DNA of 64,000 nucleotides from Micractinium sp. NFX-FRZ. Lineage: Eukaryota > Chlorophyta > Trebouxiophyceae > Chlorellales > Chlorellaceae. Shown in pieces: positions 34,416 to 45,917 of this stretch. Every line of letters starts with the position of its first letter. The stretch's first letter is position 1. The stretch is taken from NCBI GenBank assembly GCA_029339195.1, contig JAPTJF010000062.1, positions 124,001 through 188,000 on the forward strand. Direction: 5' to 3'. Made by a program: the position numbers and the translations under genes. The notes below the pieces were generated by a model. The model saw only the letters and a list, made by a program, of their open reading frames with translations. It was not told where the DNA came from and searched no databases.

Positions 34416-37400
34416 TCAGCTCCGCCACTGAGGCCTCGGCCATTGCTTTTGCGGAGCGCTTGCACAGCGGGCTGCAGCAGACTCTGCAGCAGCAAGGCCT
34501 GGGGCGCGGCACCAAGCTTCTGCGCTCGCCGGTGGCAGAGGGGTTCGGGTGAGCTGCGGGAAGGGAGGGTGCCGGTCACCCGTCGCCACCGCCCCGCCTG
34601 CTGTGAGCTCACAGGCAGCAGGCTGGAGAAAGCACCCTGGAAGCAGGGAGCAAGGGGCCTCGCTTTCAAAAGGCACCCCTGTACAAGCGAGCATCCACAG
34701 CGGCGCCCACATTTTGCAGAAGAACACCAGGCGTGCCCAGGTGCCGCCAACAATGGCCCCCCCCCACCCCCGCACCTGCTGGTCGATCTCCCCCAGCCCA
34801 TCGTTGGCCGCCAGCAGCGCCCGCTGAAACGCTGCCACCACATCGGCAGGTGCGGTGCGGTTGGCTTCCAGCTCAGCTGCTTTGGCAAACAGCTGCTCCA
34901 CCAGGACGCCGATGTTGGCTGACAGGGTGGGCTGACTGCTGAGACCTGCAGAAGAGGAGGTGGTGTGTGAACATGGGGGGGCGGGTGCGGTGCCAGCCCT
35001 GTGTGTGCATGATGCAAGTGTACATCGCCACGCGCGCCCCCCACAACACCCTCCCTTCTCTCACCCATGGGTGCTGCCGTAGCTGCCGCCCGTGCTGCTG
35101 CCGGCGCCGCCTCTGCCGCGTCCGCCTTCTTCTGCTTCTGCAGCGCTGCCGCTGAGGTCTCGCGCGAGCACAGCGCAGCCCAGCATGTGGAGTCTTCCAG
35201 CGCTTGCGACCAGGGCCCAACAACATACCTGGGGTCGCGCTGCAGTGCAATGAATGCAAGTGGCAAGAGGCGGCTGTTGGGTGCATGCGGCGACGTGCTG
35301 GCAAGGTGGGGCGTGGATGTTCAAGCACTGACAGATCAAAGCACTCAAAGCCAGTCTTGCAACAGGGGTCGCGCCGGGGAGCGGCACAGGCGGACCTAAG
35401 CAGCCCACCATCACTCACCCGCGGCGGCGGGGGGCACATGTTGGCAGCGGCGACAAAGGGGCAGGGCTCTGTGCAGCCCGCGGCTGCGACGTGCTGCACC
35501 TGGTCGTCGGCCTGCATGCCGTACTGCTGCCACACCGCATGAGACGCATGCCATGCGGGAGCATACTCTGCAGTCTCCAATGCGGCACGGCCCTCCTGCT
35601 CCGCAATGCTCTCCACGCCCGCCGTGATGTACCTAAAGAGCAGGCAGTGGGTGCAGGCGTGCATGCTGAGCTGGGTGTGCGGGCTTGGGGTGGGTCAAAG
35701 GCGGGAGGGGCGGGCAGCCTCACCAGGGCCCCACTCACCGCGTGTACAGCACCGCTGCCACGTGCTCCACGGCTTCAGTGAAGAAGTCCGCCTGCAGGCA
35801 GGGAGGCAGCGGGTGCGAGGGGTGTTCAAGCCAGGTCAGGCGCAACCAGTGGGCCGCCGGCGGCCAGGCCGGCTTCAAGGCTGCTGGCCACACCTTGAAT
35901 GTACAGTGCCTCACCTGATACGTGGATGGGTTACACTTGAGGTGGAGTGCATGAGTCATGGCATACAGGCACGGGCGCGGCGCCGAGCTCATCTCCACCA
36001 GCATCAGCTCGGCGGGGGTGAGCATGTGCGCAGGCAGCTGCGCCAGTGCCTGCATTGGCAACGGCATAGGGAGGCCAGGAGGCAGGTAGGCTGTGAGGTG
36101 GCCTGGCCCGAGGGCTGGGCAGCTCTAGATGTGTCGGGCCCCCGACGTGGCATGTTGAACGTGCAGCGCGCTCTTACACCGCCACTCCCCACCCGCCAGG
36201 GCTACCGCTGCCACCGCACCTCGACCAGCTCCAGTGTGTAGCCACGCAGATTGGCCGGCTCGCCCTCATCCCCAAAGATGGCCTGGCGCCGCTCTGCGTC
36301 AGCGGGCCGCACGTGGCCCGGCTGCACGGCGGGGGCGGCAGGGCAAGGAGGGTGGAGATTCAGGCCGGTGCGCACTGCACACCATGCAACATGTTGTGTG
36401 GCGCAGCAGCAGCAGCAGCAGGAGGAGCGCTCTGCAGCCAGTCACGCCGAACGTCCTGCTTGCGCCCCACTCACCAGCAGCGCCATGATCGTGGGCTCCT
36501 CATTCAGCAGCGTGCAAGCGTCAAACAGCATGGTGGTGTGTGCAAAGCGCTGCACCGCCAGCAGCGGGTTTGTGATCCCACCAAGCAGCCCGCCCAGGTG
36601 CCACAGCTCCACCAGGCCCGGGTCGGCCAGCATGCGCATGAAGCGCAGCTGCACGGGGCGCAAGGAAACGAGGTGGGTGTGCACGAGGTGGCAGCGGGTT
36701 TTGTTGGACAAGGGCCGCAGGGGGCACACCTCAAGGGTGGGTCATTGGTGGGGCATGGGGGTGGTGGGCAGTCAACGCACGCGGCCCTGCCCCGCCCGCC
36801 CCCACACCCACGCCGCTAACCTTGTCCTCGGGTGGCACCTTGCTCGTCCAGCACACGGCATGCAGCAGGGTGACGGCCCACCGCGGCTTCTTCTCCAGCT
36901 CCCTGCATGTGTAGGCAAGCATGGGCGAGGGGTGGCACAGCCGGGCCGGCCCCCAATGTCGCCCCACTGCCATCCGCCCGCCCCGCCCCCCAGCAGAGCT
37001 GTTTGACGATGCGGCGCCCTCTCACTTGTACAGCTCGCCCTCCTCCACCAGCTTGACCAGGCGAAGCAGCTTGGGCTCCTCAATCACGCTGCGCACCAGC
37101 TGGGAGATCAGGCGCATCCACTTCACTGCAGGGTGGGGGTGGGTGCGGCAGGCAGCTGAGTGGCTTCCTGCCCTTGGCAGGGAACCCTTCCCTCGAGGCG
37201 GCGCAGCAGCGGCACCCCCGGCACCCCCCGCACCCTGCCAGCACCCCGGTCGCCCCCGCCATGCAGCCCAGCCTTGCCTGCCCGCCCTCCCCACCCACCT
37301 GACGCGGTGCAGTGCAGGTGCGTGGGCTCCCGTGTGCCCAGGCCCAGCTCCTTCAGGGTGGAGGGGCTGAGGGTGGCGGCGAGCAGCAGGTTGCCGGCCA

Positions 37401-39202
37401 CCAGGGTGAAGCCCAGGAAGGTCTGGTCAGCGGGCGCGTGCTTGCCGCCCTGCAGGCGCATGGGCGGCGGGCGGTGGCGGGGGCAGCAGGGTTTCTCTCG
37501 CCCCCCTCTCCCCTTCAGCAGCCAGCCTGGGGGCGCAAGTCGCAGCAGCATGCACGCAGCCTGCCAGCATGCAAGCCGCCTGCCGGCGAGCCTGCCAGCA
37601 TGCACGCAGCCTGCCAGCCAGCCACTGCCAGCCCCCCGCCCACCTCCAGGCCCGCGTCGATGACGGCGTCCATGCCCAGGTCCTGGTACTGCGCCAGCCC
37701 CCTGGCCGCGCCCTTGCACGTGACCCGCAGGCCGCCAAACATCTCGCGTGCCGCTGCGACGCCGCCGCGGCCCAGGCGGTGCAGCTCCACGGCGTTGCCC
37801 AGCAGCTCCAGGAAGCCGCCCTTCTGGGCGTCCTCGAGGTGCTGGGCACCGCCCTGCGCCATCATGCGTCCCCCGGCTGCAAAGGCGCGCGTGGTGGCGG
37901 GGCCCAGCGCCTGGAGCACCCGCAGCTGCGGCGCGCACTCGGGCCGCGCCTCCAGCGCCGCCTGGCACAGCAGAGGGTGCAGGGTGTGGAAGGGGTGAGT
38001 GGGCAGGGCAGAGCAGGTGGGTGTGGGCTTGGCCGCATGCGCGGGGCCTGCTTGCTGGCAGGGGGTGAAAGGCGGGGCGCCTCTTTGAAGCCAAGCAAGC
38101 CGCAGCAAGCAGGTGCTTTTCCATCAGCAGCTAGGCCACTCGTACACACCCCTGCTGCACATGTTGATTCGTGCCCAGCTTGTACAGGCCTCCCAGTTTT
38201 CAAGTGTGTTTCATGGTCACATGGTCTGGTGCAAGCCTCTCAGGATACGGTTCGTCCTCAAGTTGAACCCTTTCAGCATGCTTGTGAACCCAGCTGTAAC
38301 GAGTAGACTAGACCAGAGGCGGAGCGCCGGCAGCCGGCCCGAGAGGGCGGCCCCGCCAAGCGGCCCTGCCCACCTTGAGCACCGCCACGTTGCACTGGGC
38401 ATGCAGCTCCAGGCAGCCGGCGTCCAGCAGCTGCAGCAGCTCGAACGCCGCCAGGTTGCGCTCCGCCTGCGCCCGCTCCTTGAGCTCCGCCTGCGGGGGA
38501 AAAGGGGGCCGGGGTGGGGAGGCGGGCGGGCAGATCAAGCAGGGCGGCTGCTGGTGCCAGGGCAGGTGCGTGTGTGGGAGGTGGGGCCAAGCAGAGGCGG
38601 CCCCCCATGCAGCTGGCACCCAGGCTCGGCAGCACCCACACCCCAGGCACCCCAGGCACCCACACCCCACCCGCCTCACCACCCGCTCCAGCCAGTGCTC
38701 GTCCTCCGCCCGTCGCCGCGCCGCCTGCTCCCCCGTCAGCGGCTGCTCGTCGGTGCCGTGCAGGTGCGCCGCTCGCCGCTGCTCCAGCGCCAGGGCGCCG
38801 GCGCTGCCGGGCGGCCGCACCCGCAGCACTGCCGCCGGCAGCAGCAGCCGGGACGACGGTGCGGCCGGCGGCGTAGCACGCCTCCAGCGCCGCCGTCGCC
38901 GCTTGTGCCACCCTGAGCTGCCCCACCGCGCCGCCCGACAGGGCGGTGGCAAACAGCCAGGCCGGCGCCGCGGCCAGGGCGTCGGCCACGAGCGGCGGCG
39001 CCGGCTCTGCCGTCGCGTCCTCCGCCAGGTCGCACTCGGCGTCCAGCAGCGCCTCGCGCGCCGCCTCCACGTTTCCCGGCACGGTCCCCGCCACCACCTG
39101 GTGCACCCAGGGCGCGCTGCTGCCCGCGGGGCGGGTGTGCAGCAGGCGGGCGACGTAACGCTGCACCCCCGCGCTGGGGGCGGCGTAGGCCTCCCACGCC
39201 AT
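34416..39202 (-). CDS. Large unknown helical protein, about 816 residues, with apparent frameshift
   Basis: Fourteen exons: 38680-39202, 38374-38490, 37644-37961, 37299-37449, 37026-37125, 36821-36902, 36475-36648, 36220-36321, 35915-36049, 35739-35791, 35419-35632, 35065-35239, 34776-34945, 34416-34553. Exons 2-14 join in phase with good GT-AG sites. Exon 1 needs two frames: the N-terminal frame from ATG 39202 (MAWEAYAAPSAGVQRYVARL, on to ALEACYAAG) and, after about 38870, a +1 frame (LALEQRRAAHLHGTDEQPL, on to EDEHWLERV). The summed length is 2452 nt, exactly one over a multiple of three. Sequence is Leu/Ala-rich and probably all-helical, with segments such as LVELWHLGGLLGGITNPLL and HMLTPAELMLVEMSSA. 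The family is not recognised. A sequencing error or a real mutation could explain the extra base. Confidence 0.6.
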
Positions 39203-39578
39203 TCTTTCGCGTGTGTGTGAGGGTGAATTGGTGTGAATTGGAGCGAAAGCGGCCAGTTGGAAGCGGCTCTCAGCGTGCTGGGCGTGCTGCGCGTTGACCG
39301 GCATCCTCCCAGAGCGCATTTCGACGTCCCAATCGCGTTTTCTGGGCTGCCTGGGGCTGGTGACTCGGAAAGCGGGCGGCTTGGCTGCGGCCCTGCGGCC
39401 GGTGGGCCGCTGGCGGCGGCGGAGCCGCCGCCTGCGGCGGAGCCGGCGCCGGCCGGCACCTCGGGCGCCGCTGCTCTGCCGCAGGCGGCCTGTCAGCCGG
39501 CTGGGCGGGCACGAGTGCAGCAAGTGTGGTGTGTGTGGGGGGCACAACAGCCAGCACAACCGCCAGTCCTACCAAGCC
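39203..39578. promoter_or_regulatory. Upstream region of the large unknown gene
   Basis: About 375 bases between the ATG at 39202 and the 65-bp satellite. GCGGCGGAGCCGCCGCCTGC-type dyad repeats occur at 39412-39440. Promoter role is inferred from position. Confidence 0.35.
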
Positions 39579-40050
39579 AACCCCTTCCCTCGGGAGGAAG
39601 GAGTCCAGCCCCGCCTGCTGGGCACACCTTGTATGTGGCAGCCCGGCCAACCCCTTCCCTCGGGAGGAAGGGGTCCCCACTTGCCTGCTGGGCATACCTG
39701 GGCATACCCGGCCAACCCCTTCCCTCGGGAGGAAGGAGTCCAGCCCCGCCTGCTGGGCACACCTGGGCATACNNNNNNNNNNNNNNNNNNNNNNNNNNNN
39801 NNNNNNNNNNNNNNNNNNNNNNNNNNNNNNNNNNNNNNNNNNNNNNNNNNNNNNNNNNNNNNNNNNNNNNNNACCTGGGCATACCCGGCCAACCCCTTCC
39901 CTCGGGAGGAAGGAGTCCAGCCCCGCCTGCTGGGCACACCTGGGCATACCCGGCCAACCCCTTCCCTCGGGAGGAAGGAGTCCAGCCCCGCCTGCTGGGC
40001 ACACCTGGGCACACCCGGCCAACCCCTTCCCCGTGCGGGAAGGGGTCTGT
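39579..40050. repeat. 65-bp tandem satellite interrupted by an assembly gap
   Basis: Units begin AACCCCTTCCCTCGGGAGGA at 39579, 39649, 39714, 39891, 39956 and 40021. Spacings are 70, 65, then (after the gap) 65 and 65. Each unit holds a CCTTCC...GGAAGG inverted repeat. Since 65 is not a multiple of three, all frames stay open through the array, so long apparent proteins here are artefacts. The last unit diverges into GTGCGGGAAGGGGTC. Confidence 0.95.
39773..39872. other. Assembly gap of 100 N
   Basis: Exactly 100 N inside the satellite. This is a conventional placeholder, so the true array length is unknown. Confidence 0.98.
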
Positions 40051-40142
40051 ACAAGCCCCCAGAGGCTGCCTGGAGGCCCCTGGGGCCCTTTGGGACCAAA
40101 AGCAACAAAAAGCAGGTTCACTGGAGCAACAAAACTATAGGG

Positions 40143-40222
40143 CTCGCTGGAGGTCCCTGGAGCATGTTATATTGAAAAAAGGCCTGGGGTCGGCCGGGAG
40201 GTAAACAAAAGGCCTGGGGTCA
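40143..40222. repeat. Dispersed repeat, copy 2, directly 3' of tRNA-Pro
   Basis: Matches 34050-34135. It contains GGCCTGGGGTCGGCCGGGAG at about 40181, which repeats the GGCCTGGGGTCAGCCGGGAA that spans the tRNA 3' end at 40211-40230. The tRNA 3' terminus is therefore duplicated about 30 bases downstream of itself. Confidence 0.8.
40207..40210 (-). terminator. Pol III terminator of tRNA-Pro
   Basis: A run of four T on the minus strand, six bases after the tRNA 3' end. Confidence 0.75.
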
Positions 40223-40287
40223 GCCGGGAATCGAACCCGGGACCTCTCGCACCCGAAGCGAGAATCATACCACTAGACCACTAACCC
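40216..40287 (-). tRNA. tRNA-Pro (anticodon CGG)
   Basis: A 72-base cloverleaf on the minus strand. The acceptor stem pairs GGGTTAG with CTGACCC. The anticodon stem-loop is CTCGC-TTCGGGT-GCGAG, with CGG at positions 34-36, which reads the Pro codon CCG. The T arm contains GGTTCGATTCC, a perfect B box; the D arm GTGGTCTAGTGG is the A box. There is no intron and no encoded CCA, as expected for a eukaryotic nuclear tRNA. Confidence 0.97.
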
Positions 40288-40599
40288 GGTCGGAGAGCTG
40301 TGCTTGTTCAACCGATGATGTCCGACGCCCTTTTCGGCTGCCTAGATCCGTGAAGCATGAAAATTCCACTTCATCTGAGGACGGATTTTTCTCCACACCC
40401 CTGTGCCACATACTGCGGGGGGTGGGCCTGAGAGCGCTAGAGAGGGGGCACGAGAGAAAGGATGGGGCGCCGCACAGACGGGATGAGAGGAATGGCATGG
40501 GAGACGAGCATAGCCCGGCCGAGCGGAATGGGTATACATATGGGCCAAAGGTCCAATTGGCCTGTGCCCTTGCCCTACCGGCCTGTCTTGCATGCGGCC

Positions 40600-41030
40600 T
40601 GGCAGACCCGCCAGGCCGCCGGGCGGCTGCCGCCGCCCCCACGCTCGTGCGGCTGCCGCCGCCGCCGAGCGGCCTGTGGCCCGCCTGCGGGTTCTGCCAT
40701 GCGCCCTTGCGGGGCCCCACGCCCCCCCAGGGGCGGCTGCCGCCGCCCCAGTGCGGCCTGCGGCCCGCCTGCGGGTCTGCCTTGCATGCGCCCTGCAGCC
40801 GAGAGGGCGGCTGCCGCCGCCCCAGGGCGGCCTGCGGCCTGCCTGCAAGTCTGCCATGCAAGCACCCTGGCCACCCTTACGGCCGCCCCGGGCAGACCCC
40901 GGGGCGGCTGCCGCCGCCCCCGAGCGGCCTGCGGCCCGCGTGCGGGTCTGGCTTGCAAGTGCCCTGGCGGCCCCCATGCGCCGCCCCGGGGCGGCCGCCG
41001 CCGCTGCGGCCCGCTTGCATGCATGGAAAA
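40600..41030. repeat. GC-rich imperfect tandem repeats
   Basis: A CGGCTGCCGCCGCCCC-like block recurs about every 70-100 bases (near 40624, 40650, 40734, 40807, 40905, and a variant near 40992). Each is followed by GCGGCCTGCGGCCCGCCTGC-like sequence and a TCTGCCATGC-like end. Long open frames on both strands come from this base composition and do not look like genes. Confidence 0.7.
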
Positions 41031-41996
41031 GAGGGCCCGCAGAGTAAAATGAACCGTGAGTTCCCCTTGGGCACGCATGCGCAGGCACAGAGGCACGCCG
41101 CCAAGATGCCATGGCCGGCCTGTGGGCCACCCCAAGCATGCAGCATTTGGCAGACAGCTTGAAAGGCTGGCCTAATCGGGCAGGGCGGCACATGGCATAG
41201 CGCATGCAGGTTGCATCTCTTTGGCGCCTGCGCCGAACAGCCCCGCACAGGGACTGCCAGCCATGCGCCTGTGCATCCGCCAGTGCACCCCTCAGGCCTG
41301 CATCGGCGTTCCAGGGCCTGCATGGCCTGGCCTGGCTTGCCTGCCTGCCCGCCCGGCTGCCCGCCTGCCTGCCCGTCCTTGTGGGCGCTGCCCACCCCCG
41401 CCAACCGCTGCCCCCACCCCCTTGCCCTCATCAAAGTACCAACTCCACCTTGGTCAAGCGAGCAGCAGCTCACCTGACAGCTCATCAACACTTCCGTGCG
41501 CTTCCGTGCGTGAGCCGGCGGCGGCGGCATCGGGCGGCAGCATAGAGCGGGCGCCAGCGCTTGCTCGCCGCTGCAGGCGCCGCCGCCAAAGGATATGGTA
41601 TGGCTGCCACGGGAGGGGCAGCCGTCTGGCAGGCTGCACGTTGATAGCCACGCCCAGTCCTCGGATAGTGGGCGGTTCATCCTGTGGGAGAACTGTGTGT
41701 CAGGCCACATGCAAAACCCCATGCCAGGCAGCCGGAGACTGGGCAGCCGAAACGGGAACAGGGAGAGGATTTGCCCTTGGCATGCTTGCACAGCTCGGCT
41801 TTGATTGTGTGGGATGTCGCGCGTAGCTGCACCCCCACAAAAAGTTGCGCCTCGGCCAGGGTGGCGGAGCCATGCATGGGGGGCGGGAACCCATGCAGGC
41901 AGCGCACCAAACCCGGTCGCAAACCCAACCCATCAAGTCAAAGGAGGCAAGGCACAGCTCCGGGACCTGAGAGCCGAGGCGCCTCAGGAGATCACG
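41031..41996. promoter_or_regulatory. Upstream region of the low-complexity protein gene
   Basis: About 960 bases ending at the ATG at 41997. No exon chain is seen. Part (41330-41400) is a GCCTGCCTGCCCGCC-type run. Promoter or 5' UTR by position. Confidence 0.35.
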
Positions 41997-44900
41997 ATGG
42001 CCGGCACTCAAGACCGCCACCTGTGGGCGGACGATGTGGAGGAGGACGAGGCGGAGGAGCAGCAGCAGCGGGAGGCTGGCGGGCCGGGGGGCAACAAAGG
42101 TGGCGCCGCCGCTGCCACCGCCGCCGCCACCGCCGCCGCCGCCGGCGGCAGCTGGGCACAGCGGGCCCAGGCCAGCGAGCGCAGCCGGTCAGCCAGCGGG
42201 CAGCGCCCGGGCGGTGCCTCTACCTCGCCAGCAGGGCAGCGCTATGGCAGCGGCAGCGATGAGGATGCAGAGGGGGCGGGGCGGTACGAGCCGCGCGATG
42301 GCTGGCACGAGGGGTTGCATGTGGAGCGCGGCGCCAGCCGGCAGCGCCTCGACATGCGGCACGGCTTCCTGAGAGACATTGTGAGTCACATGGCAGGCAG
42401 GGTGGGCAGGGGCATTGACGTTGGGGATTGAGTGGAGGGCAGCGGAGGGAGGGGAGGAGGGGAGGACGGGAGGGGAAGGGTTGCGGTACGGCGCAACCCT
42501 GTGCAGGTCGTCGCAGGCAGTCAGCGCCAACAGTCAGCGGGTGTGCCAGGGATGCCTGGCTGCCCAGCTGCATCGCTGCCTTGATCCCGCTGCCCAGCTG
42601 CCCCGCCTGCCCTCCTGTCCTGCCCCCGAACACCCTGCCCCCCGGCTTGATTGAACACCACCCCAGCTTGATCATTACCCCTTTTCCCTTCATCTTCCCA
42701 CGCTCCACTCACGCCTGGCGTCGCAGGTGCGAAACCAAAAAGACCGGGATGCCTATGAGAAGGCGTGGCGGGAGGCGCACGCCCAAGGGGACGAGTACCA
42801 GAAGAAGTGGGGGCGCGCCAAGGTGCAGCGAGATGGACGCGAGTGGGGCATGTGAGTGACGAGGCGGGGCTGTTAGTGTGGGGGTTGGTAGGCGGGCGGG
42901 GGCGCTGGCGCCGATCTGGTTGTGGCGGCGTCAAGAGCGCCAGCATTGATGGGGTGTGCCGTACCTCCATGCGGTGCAAGCGGGCAAGGCAGAAGCTACT
43001 CGCCCCTGCCTGTCCGTGCGTTCAATGCTTTGCAGCAACTGATGGGCCTGCCCCGAATTCGCCCCTGTCAAGCTCTGTGTTGCTTCCCACTCTTTCTCGA
43101 CAGCACCGCTCTTACTGCCAACCCATGCCTCACATGCAGGCCCGAGCCCTGGAGGTCGGCGCCCCAGCCGGGCGAGCAGCAGGCGCAGCAGGCACAGCGT
43201 GAAGCCGACGCTGACCAAGGCAGCTGGCGGCGCAAGCCGGCGCCCCCGGCGGCAGCCGCCCCTGCCGCTACGCCCCCCAAAATGGCACCGGTGAGGACCG
43301 CTGCTGCCCTTGCCACATGGGCACCCGCCCCCTGTCTGCTCCCGTGCTTGCACAAGGGGTCCCCCGGTGGTGCTGTTGCATTGTTGAAACGACAGCCAGT
43401 GCTGTTGCTGTGTGTAAAGCAGAAGCCAAGGTGGTGCCCTTGCATGCCTGCCTGCCTGGTTCCTATCCAGTTCTCAGTCAACCTCGGCGCCTGAGGCACC
43501 CCTCCCCCCCTACTGCTCGCGGCCCTCCCCCTGTAGTCGCGCATCCTGCAGCGCGCAATGGCGCAGGCAGCGGCAGACGTGCCAAAGCCCAGCCCTGCCC
43601 AGGCAGCCGCAGCGGACCCCACAGCGGCAGCTGTGGCAGCAGCGCCCACTCCCCCTGGAATGCCTGTCATGGTTCAGAAGCAGGACGGCAGTTATGCCAT
43701 GATGGTGCCAGTGCCGGCGGCATCATGCAGCACAGCAACGACTGCAGCAGCAGCGGCAGCTGCCGGCGGCGGCGCAGCGTCTGGCTCGGAGCAGCAGCAG
43801 CAGCAGCAGCAGCCGGCAAGCAGCCGGAAGCCGGTTAAGATGCGGGAGGGGTTTGCGACGTACCGCCCGCCGCCCGTGCTCGGCGGGCGCGGCGGTGTGG
43901 CGGGGGAAGAGGCTGCGGGGGCGGACCCTCTGCGCACCCGGCGGCAGGAGCGGGCACAGGCCGCAGAGCGGCGCGGGCGGCGCGCCGAGCCATCGCCCCC
44001 AGCACAGCAGCAGCAGCAGCAGCAGCCGCAGACGCGGACAGTTGTGGTGCCGGCGCGTGTAGTGCGGCAGCAGGAGCCACAGGGCCGGGACAGGCAGGCG
44101 GATGCCAGCCCTGCGCCTCGCAGTGGCAGCACTGGCGGCAGCACCCGGCGCAGCGGCGTCCTGGCAGCCGCCCTGGCAGCGGCCGCGGCGGACCGGGCGC
44201 CTCGCTCGCGACAGCTGCGAGAGCAGACTCCGCCCCCGCCGCCGCCGTCGGCAGCGACGGCGCAGTCTGTTTCAGAGTCGGGCCGCGAGTCTCGCAGCAG
44301 CGGCGGCCATGGGAGCCCACAGAAGACGCACCGTGCAGGCAAGCGGCAGCAGCTGAAGAAGGAGAATGCTCGGCTGCGGGAGGCGGCGGCAGCGGCGGCA
44401 GATGCCGAGGATGCAGCGCCGCCGCCCGGCATCGCCCTGCGTGCGCTCTCACCAGCGCCTGCCCTGGGACAGCATGAACTGGCGCAGCGGCAGCAGCACG
44501 GGGCTGCCAGCAAAGAGGCAGCGGCCGAGGCAGCGCAGCGGCAGCAGGGCGAGGAGGATGAAGAGGAGGAGGAGGAGGGGGAGGAGGAAGCAGAGGGAGC
44601 GGGAGCCAGCGATGCAAGCATCAGCGGCGGTGGCGGTGGCAGCCAGGGGGAGGAGAGCGAGTGGGAGACTGCCTCTGAAGACGAGGCAACAGCTGCACTG
44701 GATGCGGCAACGGCAGCGGCAGCGGCGCTCACCATCACCGTGGGCAGCGCCGGCGGCAGCCGCAGGCGTGTGGCCGCCGCCCCGGGCGCCGAAGCGGCCC
44801 AAGCGGAGGAGGGAGACGAGGAGGAGGAGGGCAGCGTTGGCAGCCCGCCCAGCAGCACGGTGGCGCAGCTGGTGCGCCGGTTTGAGCAGCTGAGCTCCAG

Positions 44901-45917
44901 CGAAGAGCGGGCGTATGAGGCCAGCACAGCGGGGGGCACCATGGTGCGAAGCAGCCCCGGCGGGCGGCGGGTGCAGCCGCAGGAGCGCATGGAGGCGGAG
45001 GAGGAGGATGCAACGGAGGAGGAGAGTGGCAGCGAAGGCCAGGAGGCAGCGGCGGAGACGGTGGCGGCGGCAGGAGAGGAGGAGGAGGTGGAGGGAGACG
45101 AGCACCGCGGGCACGGGCGCGGCCGGCAGCAGCAGCAGACCTCACTGTATGCGGGCATGACGCCCAACCAGCGGCGCGCAGCACAGCGCAAGCACGCCAA
45201 GGAGCGGCAGGCGGCGGCGGTAGAGGCAGCGGGTGCCGCCCCCCGCGGCGCCCTGGCTGCCCTCAAGGCCGCTGCCTCGTCAGCTGCAGCAGCAAGGGCC
45301 GCCCCAGGCCTGAGCAAGGGCGGCGGCGGCGCAGGCAGCAAGGCGGCTGCTGCAGGCGAGCGGGGGGCAGGTGGAGGCGCAAGCAGCGCGCCGGCCGGCC
45401 TCCCCCCCGGACTCGCAGCGCCGCGCTTGTCCAAGGCAACACCTGCAGAGGCGGAGGCGCAGCGGGAGCAGGCGCCAGCTCAGCGGCATGCTGAGGTGGA
45501 TGCTGAGCTGGCTGCGCGCATGCAGCAGCTGCAGGAGCGGCAGCGCGCCATTCTGCAGGTGCGCCAATGGTGTGCATGGTGTTTTGTGTCTTTGAAAGGT
45601 GTGTTGCTGGGTGGGGCTGGCTGCTGGCTGCTGGTGTGCTGGACTCCTGCTTGCATGGTGCTGTGTTGTGCTGTGCTGTGCTGCTCATGGCCTGTTGGCG
45701 CACCGGCGTGCAGCACGAGAAGCCTACATAGCAGCAACCCCTTGCATGCCGGCATCCACCTGTCGTCCCTCCTTTTGTGGCTGTGCAGAGGCTGCTGCAC
45801 CTTGAGAAGGCGGCCAGCAGCAGCGGAGGCGCCGGCGGCGGCACAGGCGGCAGCGCCAGCAAACCGCGGCGGCCCAGGGCACCGCTCGTGCTGTACCAGC
45901 CGCCCCGCCGGCAGTGA
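41997..45917 (+). CDS. Low-complexity unknown protein, 936 residues
   Basis: Five exons: 41997-42380, 42727-42851, 43140-43290, 43537-45558, 45789-45917. They sum to 2811 nt, all in phase. Three segments look ordered: RQRLDMRHGFLRDI with the following charged helix DRDAYEKAWREAHAQGDEY; KMREGFATYRPPPVLG near the middle; and a C-terminal KPRRPRAPLVLYQPPRRQ. The rest is Ala, Gln, Glu, Ser and Arg low complexity, with poly-Gln tracts (43792-43815 and 44005-44025) and long acidic runs at about 44550-45090. This is a disordered nuclear- or RNA-associated style of protein, but I do not recognise the family. The opposite strand is also open over much of exon 4; codon composition and clean splicing favour the plus strand. 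Confidence 0.7.

Noticed and set aside
39579..40050. CRISPR-like array
   Set aside because: Units are whole 65-bp tandem copies with no unique spacers, and the genome is eukaryotic.
39233..40204. Long overlapping open frames in all directions across the satellite and N gap
   Set aside because: They come from the 65-bp repeat, which leaves every frame open, and they read through 100 N.
40342..41205. Long open frames on both strands over the GC-rich repeats
   Set aside because: The sequence is a repetitive Arg/Ala/Pro/Gly translation with no exon logic and no recognisable domain.
43692..45434. A 580-residue open frame on the minus strand opposite the low-complexity gene
   Set aside because: It mirrors GC-rich Ala/Gln/Glu codons; it is Ser/Ala/Cys-rich junk with no domain, while the plus strand has phase-consistent exons.
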